In this document: positions 35,672 through 46,720 of the stretch, piece by piece
Layout: each line of letters starts with the position of its first letter
Position numbering within the stretch: the first letter of the stretch is position 1
Assembly: GCA_048013815.1 (NCBI GenBank)
Contig: CM106585.1
Coordinates: 10,292,001-10,356,000, forward strand
From: Setoptus koraiensis
Taxonomy: Eukaryota > Arthropoda
Direction of reading: 5' to 3'
DNA length: 64,000 bases
Notes under the pieces: model-generated
Seen by the model: the letters and a program-made list of their open reading frames with translations, nothing else
The model's database searches: none
What the model was told of the DNA's origin: nothing
Position numbers and translations under genes: made by a program

Positions 35672-37831
35672 CAGGGTGGAAAGGGACTTCTTATGTTCCG
35701 TGTGCATCTGCACAATAAAACAATGCTTCTGCGCTTTACCTGCTCGCCGTCACAGAGCCGTCTCTGCTCGCACGGCGGGTAAGGTACGCAAGGTAGGTGG
35801 GGGGGGTGTAGATAGGTGCTGAGGGTAACACTGCTGGTTGGTTGAGGGTACACAATTGATTTTATTGACATTCAAATGACCAAACCAAACAACTCAATTC
35901 AAATATTCTATCCGATCCGGACAGGTAAGCGCGGCTTGGGCCTCGACCTACCGCCTGTCACCGGACATTGGCTACAACGCTGACATGGCGGACACTTCTG
36001 GCACTGAGGGCACTTCTGGCACTGGGGGCACTTTTGTCTCCTGCACTTCCTTCCACCACGCTTTTCGTCGGGTTTATCGTCCTCTTCCTTCTGCCTTTTG
36101 TCACAAAACTCTGTTATATTTCGCAAGGCCTCCTCTTTGGTAACACATACCTCTGCGGACCTCTTTTCTCGCGAAGTAGTCTCTGGACAATGGTCAATGT
36201 TGCCGTCATCCTCATCGGCCTCATTAGGTTCCCGCTCCTCAGATGCTCTCATATCATCTATAGTATCCAGGTCAAGCGACGCCACAGCTCTTAAGAGTTC
36301 GTCATCAGATGAAAGCCAGTTTAGATCCTCGTTCTTCCTCTTGTTCTCGACGGCGAAATCCACCTGTTTACCCCCCAGCTCTCGTGTATAATAAAGTCGA
36401 CGCATAAAACCTGAACGAATCGAATCGGCTAGCATTTTTTGAGGTACAGAATTGAACTCCAAAATAATTCGACTTTTTAACTCTTCCAAGTCTTTGTAGG
36501 CAAATCTCCCTTGGTATATCTTGTTCTTCATGTATCCCCATAAAAAAAAGTCCAGAGGGTTGAGATCTGGGCTATACGGTGGCCATTCAATGAACTTTGA
36601 CTTTTTGCCAATCCAGTAAGGGGACTTAGAGTTGAGGAACTCTCTTGTATTGATTGCAGTATGCGGCGGGGCACCATCTTGCATGAAAACCAGCGAGCCA
36701 TTCCTAAATAAATTGTTAGTTTCACGGTCGTTGAATAGGACCTCGTTTAACATCGCAACGTAGGTTTCGCTATTCACCCTGCCATCGAAAAAGAAAGGAC
36801 CCCACCTCTTATTGACTGAATAACCACACCACACCATCACTTTTTTCGGCCCGAGCCTCTTGCTATCATACACATGCCCAGGGTTAGAGTTCGACCAAAA
36901 AATAGTGTTGTGTTTATTCGCGATGTCAACCAAGCTGAAGATTGCTTCATCAGAAAAAACAATACGATCGATAAATGTGTGATCTTGATTTTGGTTAGTT
37001 TTTTGTGCAATAATGCCGGCAAACTCCAGTCGATCCCCCTCGTGATTCATAATCGAGTGTAAAGTGCGGAAATGGTACGGTTTCAATTTCAATTCATTCT
37101 TCAATATTTTAAGCACGGTAGTGTGGGAGAGACCCACAACATCGCCTATTGTTCGCGAGCTGCTGGATGTCTGCCCATCAGATGCTAAATCTCTAACTCG
37201 TGCAACCATTTCAGCGGTGATTTTCCGTGGGGATGGTCCCCTTTTACCTTGACGCGTCTGAATTCCATAAGTAAAGAGATAGGTTTTGAAATTTTTGAAG
37301 TCAAGCTCGGTCGGTAGTCTGTCGATATTCAATTCTCCGAGTTGTCTTAATTCCTCAATGTTTTCATGGGTCGAGCATATGTCTTCTCCATTAAGTGCAT
37401 AGATATAGATCATTTTGGCTTTCTCTACGGCAGTGTATGCTGGGTCAGTCCATCTTGGCAAAAGGACGGCCAAAAGGAGACAAATTATTAAATGATGCAT
37501 TAGAATTGAAACAATAAATCGAATGATAACAAATTGATAATGATTTAATATTTAATTGATATTTATTTGATAGTAAATGGACAAATAACAAATAGCAAAT
37601 AACCAATAATGACAAATCATTTCCGACTCAGCAGCATGCTCTCGATACCCTACCCCAAGACCGAGCGGTTGGCGTCTAATAGCATAGCACAAAACACGCC
37701 CCACAAGCACAAAAACGCACACGAAGCAGAAAATTAGTTAGCCAAGATAGACGAATTGCGCTCAGAAAATGCTCTACCTTCCACCATACAAAATTTTGCT
37801 CACGGCACATAAGAAGTCCCAAACCACCCTG
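35672..37831 (-). mobile_element. Tc1/mariner element with intact transposase frame
   Basis: Ends are inverted repeats that start CAGGGTGG on both sides and share GGGACTTCTTATGT further in, flanked by TA dinucleotides at 35670-35671 and 37832-37833. Total length is 2160 bp with one long open transposase frame on the minus strand. It looks whole. Absence from copies B and C implies insertion after the segmental duplication, so it is young. Confidence 0.9.
35908..37500 (-). CDS. Tc1/mariner transposase, DD41D spacing, Cys-repeat tail
   Basis: Uninterrupted 530-codon frame with a true ATG. A helix-turn-helix region lies at about 92-137 (ITAEMVARVRDLA ... SRTIGDVVGLSHTTVLKIL). The catalytic triad is Asp184 (FSDEAIF), Asp275 (MQDGAPPHT) and Asp317 (PDLNPLD), with 41 residues between the last two. 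That matches the DD41D (Visitor-like) group rather than classic DD34D mariners or DD34E Tc1 (from memory). Two additions are unusual. The first 14 residues (HHLIICLLLAVLL) look like a signal peptide. The C-terminal 120 residues are acidic, then basic, then carry eight Cys each separated by two residues (about 500-521) before an Arg/Pro-rich end. Usual transposases are about 340-350 residues. The extra tail may be a metal-binding module. Confidence 0.9.
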   Translation of the reverse strand: MHHLIICLLLAVLLPRWTDPAYTAVEKAKMIYIYALNGEDICSTHENIEELRQLGELNIDRLPTELDFKNFKTYLFTYGIQTRQGKRGPSPRKITAEMVARVRDLASDGQTSSSSRTIGDVVGLSHTTVLKILKNELKLKPYHFRTLHSIMNHEGDRLEFAGIIAQKTNQNQDHTFIDRIVFSDEAIFSLVDIANKHNTIFWSNSNPGHVYDSKRLGPKKVMVWCGYSVNKRWGPFFFDGRVNSETYVAMLNEVLFNDRETNNLFRNGSLVFMQDGAPPHTAINTREFLNSKSPYWIGKKSKFIEWPPYSPDLNPLDFFLWGYMKNKIYQGRFAYKDLEELKSRIILEFNSVPQKMLADSIRSGFMRRLYYTRELGGKQVDFAVENKRKNEDLNWLSSDDELLRAVASLDLDTIDDMRASEEREPNEADEDDGNIDHCPETTSREKRSAEVCVTKEEALRNITEFCDKRQKEEDDKPDEKRGGRKCRRQKCPQCQKCPQCQKCPPCQRCSQCPVTGGRSRPKPRLPVRIG

Positions 37832-37945
37832 TATATGTTTGCTCTTCCCGAGCTCGAGCATGAATGCCCTTTCTTTATTTTGTTATTGTGCAGAGATTAA
37901 AATGGGGGAGGGGTTGTCAGCAGTTCATATTGCGCATGACACGCG

Positions 37946-38575
37946 CATGAGTGACGCATTAGTCACAAGAGGAACGATGATCGCCAAAAGTTTGCAAAGT
38001 TTGAGCCCGATTCAAAAGCAACGACAAGGCCCGACAGATCAGACGAGATGTATCGCGCGATATCCACACGTAAACTGCGGCCAAACTGTGATTTCGTTCA
38101 TTACTGGCCAGCGGTGGGATCATTTGCGATGTCTGGCGATGCCCGGCGATGCTGCCGGCGCTGATGAGCAACGGGCAACATTAATTGTTCAAACTATCAA
38201 ATTACTAATCATGGCCGCCGCCTCAGTCGTCATCTCAGTCGTCATCTCGGTCGCCGTCTCAGCGAGCATCAGCGGTCGTGGATTGTGATTCATAGTGACC
38301 ACTGGCTGCTAGTGACCACTAGTGACTCACCGGCACATATCGGCTGCACAAGGTTGCAGGCAACATCACGTTGCGTCGTGAACTCTCTCAATATATCGAC
38401 GCTTCGTCAACGCACCAAACAACAACAACAACAACACTCGAAACTTTTATCCGAGCAACACTAGACTTACCTGTCGACTTTGTTACACACTCGGCGCACT
38501 CACAAACAGAGGACAGCAAATTGAGTGAGACGAGCTTAAACGGCACCTGAGCTGTCGAAATTTCATAAAATCTCA
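37946..38575. repeat. Segmental repeat unit, copy A, second part
   Basis: Matches 44546-45168 and 50029-50661. It ends where a Mutator-like remnant begins, near AAATCTCAAACT. It shares with copy C a 17-bp tandem step (GTGACCACTGGCTGCTA...) that copy B lacks. Confidence 0.88.
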
Positions 38576-39899
38576 AACTATTTGTGTGTCCATACTCGGG
38601 CTCGGATTCGTCGCTGCTGCTTTCTATGTCGTCGTCTGATATGTGATCATCAGTCAATTCTAGAGTGTCACCAGATGTTGCATTCTTGATTTTTCTACTT
38701 TCATCGTATTCGATGAGATATTGCTGGAGATTCGGTCCCATTTCGATAGACAATTTCTTGATTATATTTTTCAAAGCTGTTGCTCCATCATTGAAGGTAG
38801 AAATGGCCAAGTAAGTTGCTGCTTCCAGTGTTTCTTTCCCGCTGAACGTCTGTTTGGGTGCGTATTTCCATGCTAAAGAATTCAACGATTCGTTACAATT
38901 CTGTGTAAATCCTCCTGTGCAATTTCTCAGAAGCGACTAGCTGCTAAATTTGTCAAACACCTCTTTGATTTTATCCCATACACATTGAGGGGGCGTTTTA
39001 GGATGATTGCAATTTGTTTGTTGAGCTATCGCCCTGTTGTAGGAGCACCAAGATGTGACACCGGTCGGACAAAGATGGTGTTTCGGATTTTCATCTGTGG
39101 ATGATTTGTGAAGAATTATCCTATCTATGTCAGACTTCATTTGCTCCACTGAATCGGGATTCGATCGTATCGCATGGCCACAGAAAGATGTCAACTCCAC
39201 AATAAGACGCTCAGTCAATCTTCCCTTTCCTTTGATTCCTTTCCCATCGGCCAATTTACCAGCTGCTCCTTTTGTTTTGTGTAATCTGCGTAGCCAAGAA
39301 CCCATACGTTTGGCAACGTGATTCAAGCATTCTTTCTTTCTAACTTCAAGTCCATCGTACGGGTTTGATTCGACCAATTGCTTGAATGATTTAGTGTCGC
39401 TGTCCCCAATGTAAATACCATAGCGAACATCGTGTAATTCTTCTGACCGGTGAAACATCTCGACGATAGCTCGGGGCTCCATGCTTCCTGCAGATCCGTT
39501 ATGATTAGCTTTACATTTCTCTTTGTGTTCCATTTGCCATACTTCAAAATCAGACTCATTCATGTGCTTTCCGTAGTAAGAACACTTCCGACAGAACGAA
39601 TTCTCGATAGAAACATCCACGATCTTCCTCGATTTATTCCCGCAAAGCGTAACGATTCCTTGGAGAGAAGAAAATCCACGCTTTCTCCATGAACCATCGC
39701 CGGATACTGCGACGATTGAATTTGCGGTCAAATCCTTCTTTTCTTGGATTGCATTTCTCATGGATATCTTTGCTACTTCTTCTGTTGCATCAACTAACTT
39801 CTGGGTATGCTCTAAATAGCTCTTTGCATTGATGGGCCTAGGTAAATCCAACATTCCACAGAACGTCTCCAATCCTTTATGTCCGTGACCAAGAAGCCG
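38576..39899 (-). mobile_element. Mutator-like transposase remnant
   Basis: Two minus-strand frames (39872-38937 and 38885 to about 38580) match the arthropod Mutator-like transposase family. The first has SGDGSWRKRGFSS, CRKCSYYGKHM, GSAGSMEPRAIVEMFHRS, YIGDSDTKSF, LNHVAKRMGSWLRRL, and STDENPKHHLCPTGVTSWC. The second has the typical NESLNSLAWKYAPK and an acidic tail. The first frame stops about 50 bp before the second begins, so the reading is broken. The N-terminal end is cut at 39900 by a TIR element. No terminal repeats can be paired because the other end is missing. Confidence 0.75.
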
Positions 39900-39901
39900 G
39901 G

Positions 39902-40781
39902 TATTCTATACAAGAGCGCCACACTCCGATTCCAATGAAACTCAACACACGGGGCCCGCAGGGCCCGACAACAATAAATTCGAAGGTCCGGAAGTGCGGA
40001 AACTTCCGGTTCTGGTTTCAAGAAAAATCAAAGATATAAGCTTGAAACTCAGTATACAGCCTGCTCAGAGCATGTCAAAAACTAAAGTGTCAATTTCAGA
40101 TCTGAACGACTTCCGGTTCTTATAATACTGCCGTTACTCTTTTGGAAGAGGCATTTTCACATGTGTTTGGGGGAGTTGACAGGGAACATTCTGATCTTCC
40201 ACTTTTGTTCGTGTATGGATTGCAGTCATGTGAGCGGAGGGTAGAGGGCGTAGCCCGATACCCGAAGCGCTCATCAACCCTACTCGTAGGGTTCCCGTCG
40301 CACGCAGTCGTCGCGGGAGCGACGACGGAGATGTGACGGCCTCCAAAATACGAGGCCGCAGGCCGAGTTTTCAGATCAAACGCAGACTCATCGCCCAGCG
40401 ATGCAAAGCTCAAATCTGCAAAAGTAAGCTTGTCTGCAGAGGCCCCATCTCTTTTGGTCGCCGTAAATGTTTGTTTCCTACGCCCTGGCACGGACCACTT
40501 TTGCTTGATCTCGGGGTCACTATCTTCACCACAAAAAGTACCCATACTGGGTCGCAATGAGTTGCTCCACCCTGGAACACCCATGCTACCCCAAAAAAAT
40601 GCCCCGAAAAACGCTCGCGGTCGTTGGGTATTGAGAAACGCCCACTAAGCGGTACCTCGGTTATCTCGGGAACGAGGAATTTCCGCACTTCCGGAATACT
40701 CAATCTGGTATCAAGGTACAATACCCCAGCTGAAAATACCCAAAAATCCCCGAAAAAAGTGTGGCGCTCTTGTATAGAATA
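39902..40781. mobile_element. Non-autonomous TIR element, about 880 bp
   Basis: Perfect 24-bp terminal inverted repeats: TATTCTATACAAGAGCGCC continuing CACT at 39902-39925, and its complement at 40758-40781. The interior is GC-rich with several small palindromes (AACCCTAC/GTAGGGTT near 40260-40290, GTCGTCGC/GCGACGAC near 40310-40330). No transposase is recognisable. One side abuts the Mutator-like remnant, the other a Copia fossil. Confidence 0.85.
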
Positions 40782-42500
40782 ACCAAGTTTTCCTGTTGTC
40801 AACTGTCCCGACATATACGCATGGGTCGGCCTTAGTTGGCGATAAGCCTATGTCCGATAGGATCTTATCGAACTTTCCATTCCAGCAGTTTGGGCTTTGT
40901 TTAAGGCCGTATAGGCCTTTGTGCAATCTAAGTACTTTCCCTGGTGGGCAGGCTATACCGTCCGGCGGAGTCAAGTAGAGCTCTTCTTTCAGCTTGCCGT
41001 GCAAAAAGGCAGTTTCTATATCGAACTGCAACATGGTTAGTTTTTCCTGTATAACGATCGAGAGGAAGACTCTGATAGAGTCAGGCTTGGCGACAGGCGC
41101 GTACATGTCGTCGTAATCTACACCCTCTACTCGATTGTATCCGCGGGCGTAGAGTCTGGCCTTAAATCGATCGATTTGGCCATTTGGTAGAACTTTGACT
41201 TTGAAGACCCAGCGGGCTGTTAGCGGTTTTTTTCCACTTGGTAGTTGTGCATGTGACCAGACTTTGTTATCTATTAGTGATTTGATTTCACGCCTAATGG
41301 CGTCCGACCATTGTTTCCCATTCTTGCTCTTTATTGCAGTATTGTAATTGGAAGGCTCCAAGTGAGCACAAAAGTTAAAGAATCCGCTGATTCCACCCCT
41401 AGACTCTTTTACAATATGGTTGTGTCCGCTGAATTGCGAGTTTTGAGCCACGAAATTTTCCCTAGTCTGGATCAGATTGGATGATTTTTTGACTATTATT
41501 CATCTCGGACGTGTCAAGGACTTTCGATATGGTTGTTTCGTCTTCTACGAACGTGACCGGTTGTTCGTGTTGTAGCTCGTCAGTGATGGAAATTAAATTT
41601 GACATGTCTTGGGGTGCTGTTGAATGCTGGGTGATAGGTATGGGCGATGGTAGAGATGGTTGTGGCGATTCGTGTTGTTCGCGTAGGTCATCTTGATTTC
41701 CTGATCTGAAGGTCGTTTGCAGCAGTGTCTCGCTGGTATCTTGTAAGTTAGTGTCCGTTTCGTTGACGATTTCGGAGCGATGTGGGACGAATGCTACGCA
41801 ACAGCTCGTGACTATTTTGTTGTACGAGGGTATGTAGCATCGGTATGTATTAGTTCTGTCTGTATAGCCTACGAGGTAGGCATCCACTGTTTTTGGATCA
41901 AATTTGCTACGAGCAACAGTCTCTAAAACTTGGATTTGGCGTCCGAAGTGGTGGATGTGTCCCACATTCGGTTTTCGGTTAAACCATTTTTCGAAAGGGG
42001 ATTTGTCTCGTTGGGTGAACGAAGTCGATCTGTTTAACACGTAGATGGCGGTGATGGTCGCTTCGGCTCATAGTGTGGGAGGAAGCTTCGATGCGTTGAG
42101 GGCTGTCCTGGCGCTCTCCAGGACGGTCCTGTTCGACCGCTCAGCTAGGCCGTTTTGCTGCGGCGTGTACGGTGTGCTGAGGTCGAGGGTGGCATGTTCA
42201 GAGGTGAGCGTGGCGCTTCGTCTTCCTTTTCGTCTAGCAAGTCGTTCCACGCTCGTGCCTGGACTACCATTTGTTCGTTATCTTGACTTATTTCTGGAAT
42301 CTCTAAGTAGTCAGCTTCCTTGTAGATGACGTATTGCAGTTTTCTGGTGCGAATGAGTCGCGTCATGTGGAACTTCCACTCGGGATAATTGTCGCCATTG
42401 AGCTTGGTGACATTATTGATGGTAGTTCTTGAGGTTTCGCCACGGATGGCCACTGCCATTGTCTTCGGGATTTTCCGCTTGGTGGTTGTCTTTTTTTTTT
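40782..42500 (-). mobile_element. Copia (Ty1/copia) retroelement fossil
   Basis: Minus-strand parts of gag, integrase and the first half of reverse transcriptase are recognisable. The element is broken, internally shortened, with a few breaks, and cut at its 3' side by the TIR element at 40781. No LTRs are attached. It is moderately old. Confidence 0.8.
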
Positions 42501-43663
42501 GAATATATGAACTCTCGCTACAGGCAATTTTTGGCTGTTAACCTGTTGATGTGAACACGCGCTCACAATCCTTTGTTGTGATGTACACACCTGATGCGTC
42601 ATCGCCATTGTCTGTGAACATCACACCGATTGAACACGCGCTCAAAACAGTCATTCGATACATCTCATTCAAACGAAGCGGATCAAATCAACAAAATTAT
42701 CCAAATATGCCGAGAAATTATAAAAGAAAGAAGATACCTTTTAGGGGCAACCAATATACCAGAAAGAAATATATTGTTATGGACCAGAAGCTGCTGCAGC
42801 GAATATGTTACGATGTCCCAGTTGAGAATAACATGTCGAAATCGAAGTAAGCGATGTCATTGAACTATCTTGCAACATCCAGCTAAAATGTGCTGATTGT
42901 GGTTGCATCGGTAAGATCTATTCATCAACAAATATGAATTCTTTCTGCAATCAAATGAAGATTATTAGATCGACTAGGCGCCATTAGTAATCGCACATCC
43001 GGGATTGTATTCTGTGCAGATAAATTTTGCACAGAAATTATTTCAAATCTACCGCGATCTGCTAGGAAAACAGCTTGTATCTTGTGAACTAAGAGTGATA
43101 GTGTGCTGAAACCAGCTTAATTCGATGTAAAATTAAATTCTCTATCCAAATAAAGCAACTTCAAAAAATACAGGGTGCACCAAAAACTGAGCCTACCTTA
43201 GCCCCTTAAAGGAAGGGTGATTTTCTCCCAGCGCGGGAGATCGATCTCCCCCCATCACTACGCTAACAAGAAGTTTTGAGAACGGCGCCCCCTCACTGCG
43301 CACTGGAGGGGGGGGGGACGCGCATAATGCTTCCAATGTGCACCGATGTTTTAAGAAATATCCAACAGAGGCGCTGCTCAGAATTCGTCCAACGAAGAAT
43401 GGAGTGCAGCGCTGCCCTCGCGGAGCTTTTGTAAACTAATCTAAGTGCACCAGAAAAACATATGCTTGCTTAAATCGCACAATTCGTGCAAAAGCAAGAT
43501 TTTGAGCTTGTTTAGCGCCACAGTACAACACAGGCACACAATACTACTTTTCACTATCTGTGCTTCTGTGATGAGCAAGTGTTTCTGTGCATACGCCACT
43601 TGATCCTCACACCCTATAGTACTGCCCCTTTCATTTGCACAGTGTTGATCATGTTAATAGCAT
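42501..43663. other. Unassigned DNA with transposon ends
   Basis: No gene is supported. A mariner-like end (TA then CAGGGTGCACC) lies at 43169-43181 and a hAT-type end (CTCCCCCCATCACTA) closes at 43260. The matching opposite ends are not found nearby. A G-run of nine or more lies near 43308. The last 40 bp before 43664 are the shared left flank of the segmental repeats. Confidence 0.5.
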
Positions 43664-44329
43664 TGTAACAGATAAGTATGCATTTTTGAAACTCAAATCT
43701 TCTATTCGAAGAATTGTCGTTCGAAGAACTGTCGATAGAAGAATAGTCATTCGAAGAATTGTCACCGACCCGCCAGCGAGTGTTGCAATCATTGAAATGT
43801 CAAGAGAATATTGCAACCACCGAATGGGTGCGGGATGGTTGCTATCATTGAAAGTTCAGTCGCATGTTGTGATATAATACTACCTCGTGTTCTTCAATAT
43901 GACTGCCGTCTCTTCTTGTATCGGTGCCCAGTTAAGCTAGAAGTTAAACTTTATTCTGAGAATAAAGTGGATCTTTTACTACATAACATATCGTATAAAT
44001 CGTATTAAATAAAACATTATAGCCCACCAGTTTCTGTGGTTGTTCACACTCCTCATCATCTTCCTGGGATTCACTTGGAGTGTTAGACTGAGACTCAATC
44101 GATAATACTGTCGCTAGTTCAGCTCCCCTTGAATTTGTCAGCTCATTCTCTCCCTTTCTCGCTTCTTCTGTTAGTGATTGTAATGTGTGGCTATAATAAG
44201 GACTTGTACTTGCTAGGATTCGAACCTAGACACTTGAATATACGTTTCAATGCTCTGCCAGTTAGGCTACAAGTCGGTTCCTTTATCACTGTAGACTATG
44301 TCCCTTATATGCATACCCTGTCCGTTACA
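43664..44329 (-). mobile_element. LTR fossil, copy B (solo LTR)
   Basis: A 666-bp sequence with inverted ends TGTAACAG / CCGTTACA. The orientation is set by copy C, where a purine-rich tract abuts this LTR. It carries a tRNA-like sequence near one end. Family not determined. No internal region, so it is a solo LTR. Confidence 0.7.
44205..44276 (-). ncRNA. tRNA-like sequence within LTR copy B
   Basis: On the minus strand this reads as a tRNA-like cloverleaf. There is an A-box TAGCCTAACTGG, a perfect 5-bp anticodon stem TTGAA/TTCAA with loop ACGTATA (GTA at the anticodon place), and a perfect T-stem CTAGG/CCTAG with a B-box GGTTCGAATCC. The acceptor stem pairs at only 5 of 7 positions and base 33 is C rather than T, so a working tRNA-Tyr is unlikely. 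Pol III promoter boxes look usable. Confidence 0.5.
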
Positions 44330-45293
44330 CACACATAACATTGCAATTCAGAAAAAGTGAGAAAGGGCGCATCGCACGAACCCATTGATTCGAGCCAGCG
44401 CGACCGTATATGCTAGCCATGTATCGGCTTCGGGCTGGCTTCGTATCGGCTCCGAAAGAGCCTTTCACATAAATATGTTAGTATATAAACTTGTGCGCTT
44501 GTATGCAGCATGGGCTGGCCAGATTTGCGAGAGCTGATTATGCGCGCATGAGTGACGCATTAGTCACAAGAGGAACGATGATCGCCAAAAGTTTGCAAAG
44601 TTTGAGCCCGATTCAAAAGCAACGACGAGGCCCGACAGATCAGACGAGATGTATCGCGCGATATCCACACGTAAACTGCGGCCAAACTGTGATTTCGTTC
44701 ATTACTGGCCAGCGGTGGGATCATTTGCGATGTCTGGCGATGCCCGGCGATGCTGCCGGCGCTGATGAGCAACGGGCAACATTAATTGTTCAAACTATCA
44801 AATTACTAATCATGGCCGCCGCCTCAGTCGTCATCTCAGTCGTCATCTCGGTCGCCGTCTCAGCGAGCATCAGCGGTCGTGGATTGTGATTCATAGTGAC
44901 CACTAGTGACTCACCGGCACATATCGGCTGCACAAGGTTGCAGGCAACATCACGTTGCGTCGTGAACTCTCTCAATATATCGACGCTTCGTCAACGCACC
45001 AAACAACAACAACAACAACACTCGAAACTTTTATCCGAGCAACACTCGACTTACCTGTCGACTTTGTTACACACTCGGCGCACTCACAAACAGAGGACAG
45101 CAAATTGAGTGAGACGAGCTTAAACGGCACCTGAGCTGTCGAAATTTCATAAAATCTCAAACTTTTTGTGTGATGCTGCCAGATCGAAGCCGCTGCCGCC
45201 GCCGCCGCTGCTGCGATCCAATCCGATCCGATCGAAACATAAACATATGCGATACGTATGAGATACGTATGAGATACGTATAAGATGGTATTG
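44330..45293. repeat. Segmental repeat unit, copy B
   Basis: Near-identical to copies A and C. It contains a (CCG)n run near 45195 and GATACGTATGA repeats before the end at about 45293. There the sequence switches abruptly to host segment X (45294), while copy C continues into different DNA. Confidence 0.9.
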
Positions 45294-45490
45294 GTTATTG
45301 TCCACCTGTTAACTGTGGGCGCGTCGTGTTTGTTGTTGTCGTCAGTTGATTGTTTGTCGGGCTCGTTGTCGTCGCGCTGTCGTCTAGCTGGCCGCTTCCA
45401 GTCCGCTGTGGGCCGCTCACCGGAGAGGGTCGCGTTGCGCAACCGCCAATCAATTTCGGTCGCCGCGAATTTCGAACCTAGAATGGTGAT
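45294..45490 (+). repeat. Host segment X, copy 2
   Basis: Near-identical to 32471-32667, with a handful of substitutions. Its position directly after copy B marks a tandem-duplication junction. Confidence 0.9.
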
Positions 45491-45640
45491 TAGTGATGGG
45501 GGGAGCTAGAAAACCGTTGCTCCCCGATTTGCTCCCTCCTCCCGCTCCCGGTCCAGCTCCCCGTGGGGAGGAGGGAGCAAGATTCGGGAGCTGTAGCTCT
45601 CCGCGGGGAGGAGGGAACAGCCCTCCTACCCCTAGTTTAG
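45491..45640. mobile_element. Fragment of the hAT-type MITE
   Basis: Begins TAGTGATGGGGGGAGC like the element at 32668 and continues with the same GGGAGC/GCTCCC-rich interior, then ends near CCCTAGTTTAG without the CT tract or the opposite end. Confidence 0.65.
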
Positions 45641-45686
45641 TGAGTAAGTAAAGTGCAAGTTTATTTGTGAATATCAGTTTTATATA

Positions 45687-45908
45687 AAGGGTGGTCGCAA
45701 AATACTTTACTTTTGAACTGAAAAGGCTACGCTAGCTTCCACAGTGCATTTTTCGTGCAGCTGATTTCGACTTTCTGTGCAATTCTCATCGAGGACAACC
45801 GAAGATAAGGCGACACAATGTCGGCACAGTGAGCACACGAAAAATACAATGTGGAGGCGCTAGCGTAGCCTTTTTAGTTTACAAGTAAAGTATTTTGCGA
45901 CCACCCTT
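45687..45908. mobile_element. Mariner-type MITE, 222 bp
   Basis: Terminal inverted repeats of about 50 bp begin AAGGGTGGTCGCAAAATAC and include AAAGGCTACGCTAGC. They are flanked by TA on both sides (45685-45686 and 45909-45910). No coding capacity. It is a clean, apparently complete copy. Confidence 0.9.
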
Positions 45909-46720
45909 TACATGGGGTGTACAGAGAAGTGATCATGCACAGAAAATGGAGATGCCCGTTTCCGTTTTGTGTGCGAGTTCCTCAATCTTGGAATTTATTT
46001 TGTTGCCGGCTTTGTGGAGCTCCATGCTGTAGTTCACCACTCGGTCTCGGTTTGGACGATTTGGACTTTCTGCTTCATGAAGGTTCCCTTCGTTATCTTT
46101 TGACAGTCCTCTGGCACAAATAAATCTTTTATGTTTGAAGACCGTAGATGAGTGCAGTCTACACCAACAATTAAGCTGTTAATAATCTCATCATTTGAGA
46201 CTGGATGCATACAACCTGAGCTTTTATTTTGCATCATGTACTCAGGTCCGCGATACCTGAAAGTACATACCTTGTAGTCATGGATTGCTGTATAAAAGAA
46301 CGGTTTTGCTCTGTAGATTGTAACGAGATGATCTATCTTAGGCAAGGTTAATTAGATATATAGGTGATTGTCTCGCATAACTATCTTAAGTATTTTAGAG
46401 TGGCGCAAGGTAGCCTCGTTAGTTAGGTGCGCAAGATTGAAGATCTCTAATAGAATAGTTGGCACTTCACTGTTTGTTGTCAGTTTCCCTTTCAGTTGGA
46501 GCAGGCGTAGTTTATACTCATGAATAGCTATGAGAGCTTGATGCAAGGCGTCTTGCAGTTGTGGTTGCGCTGCAATTATATGACCTACTTTTTCTATTCG
46601 GTCCTCTAGTTTATCTAATTTAGCCGATATGCGCTCATTGGCGAGAAGTAACTTACGTTGTATAGTGCCGACATTGTCGTTCATCTTCGTTACCAATTCA
46701 TTGCGAACTCTGTTCTTCAT

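Larger units (their letters stand above)
35656..37945. mobile_element. Insertion in copy A carrying the mariner element
   Basis: Copies B and C read GATTATGCGCGCATGAG without interruption and thus show the empty site. In copy A about 2.29 kb is inserted. It begins TGTCGAGCC and ends GCATGACACGCG, so CGCGTGTC / GACACGCG can pair at the ends. Inside lies a complete mariner element (35672-37831), leaving only about 128 bp of other DNA, perhaps an older short element. Confidence 0.6.

Noticed and set aside
44205-44276. Functional tRNA-Tyr gene
   Set aside because: Acceptor stem mismatches, C at position 33, no intron and location inside repeated LTRs argue for a tRNA-like relic rather than a working gene.
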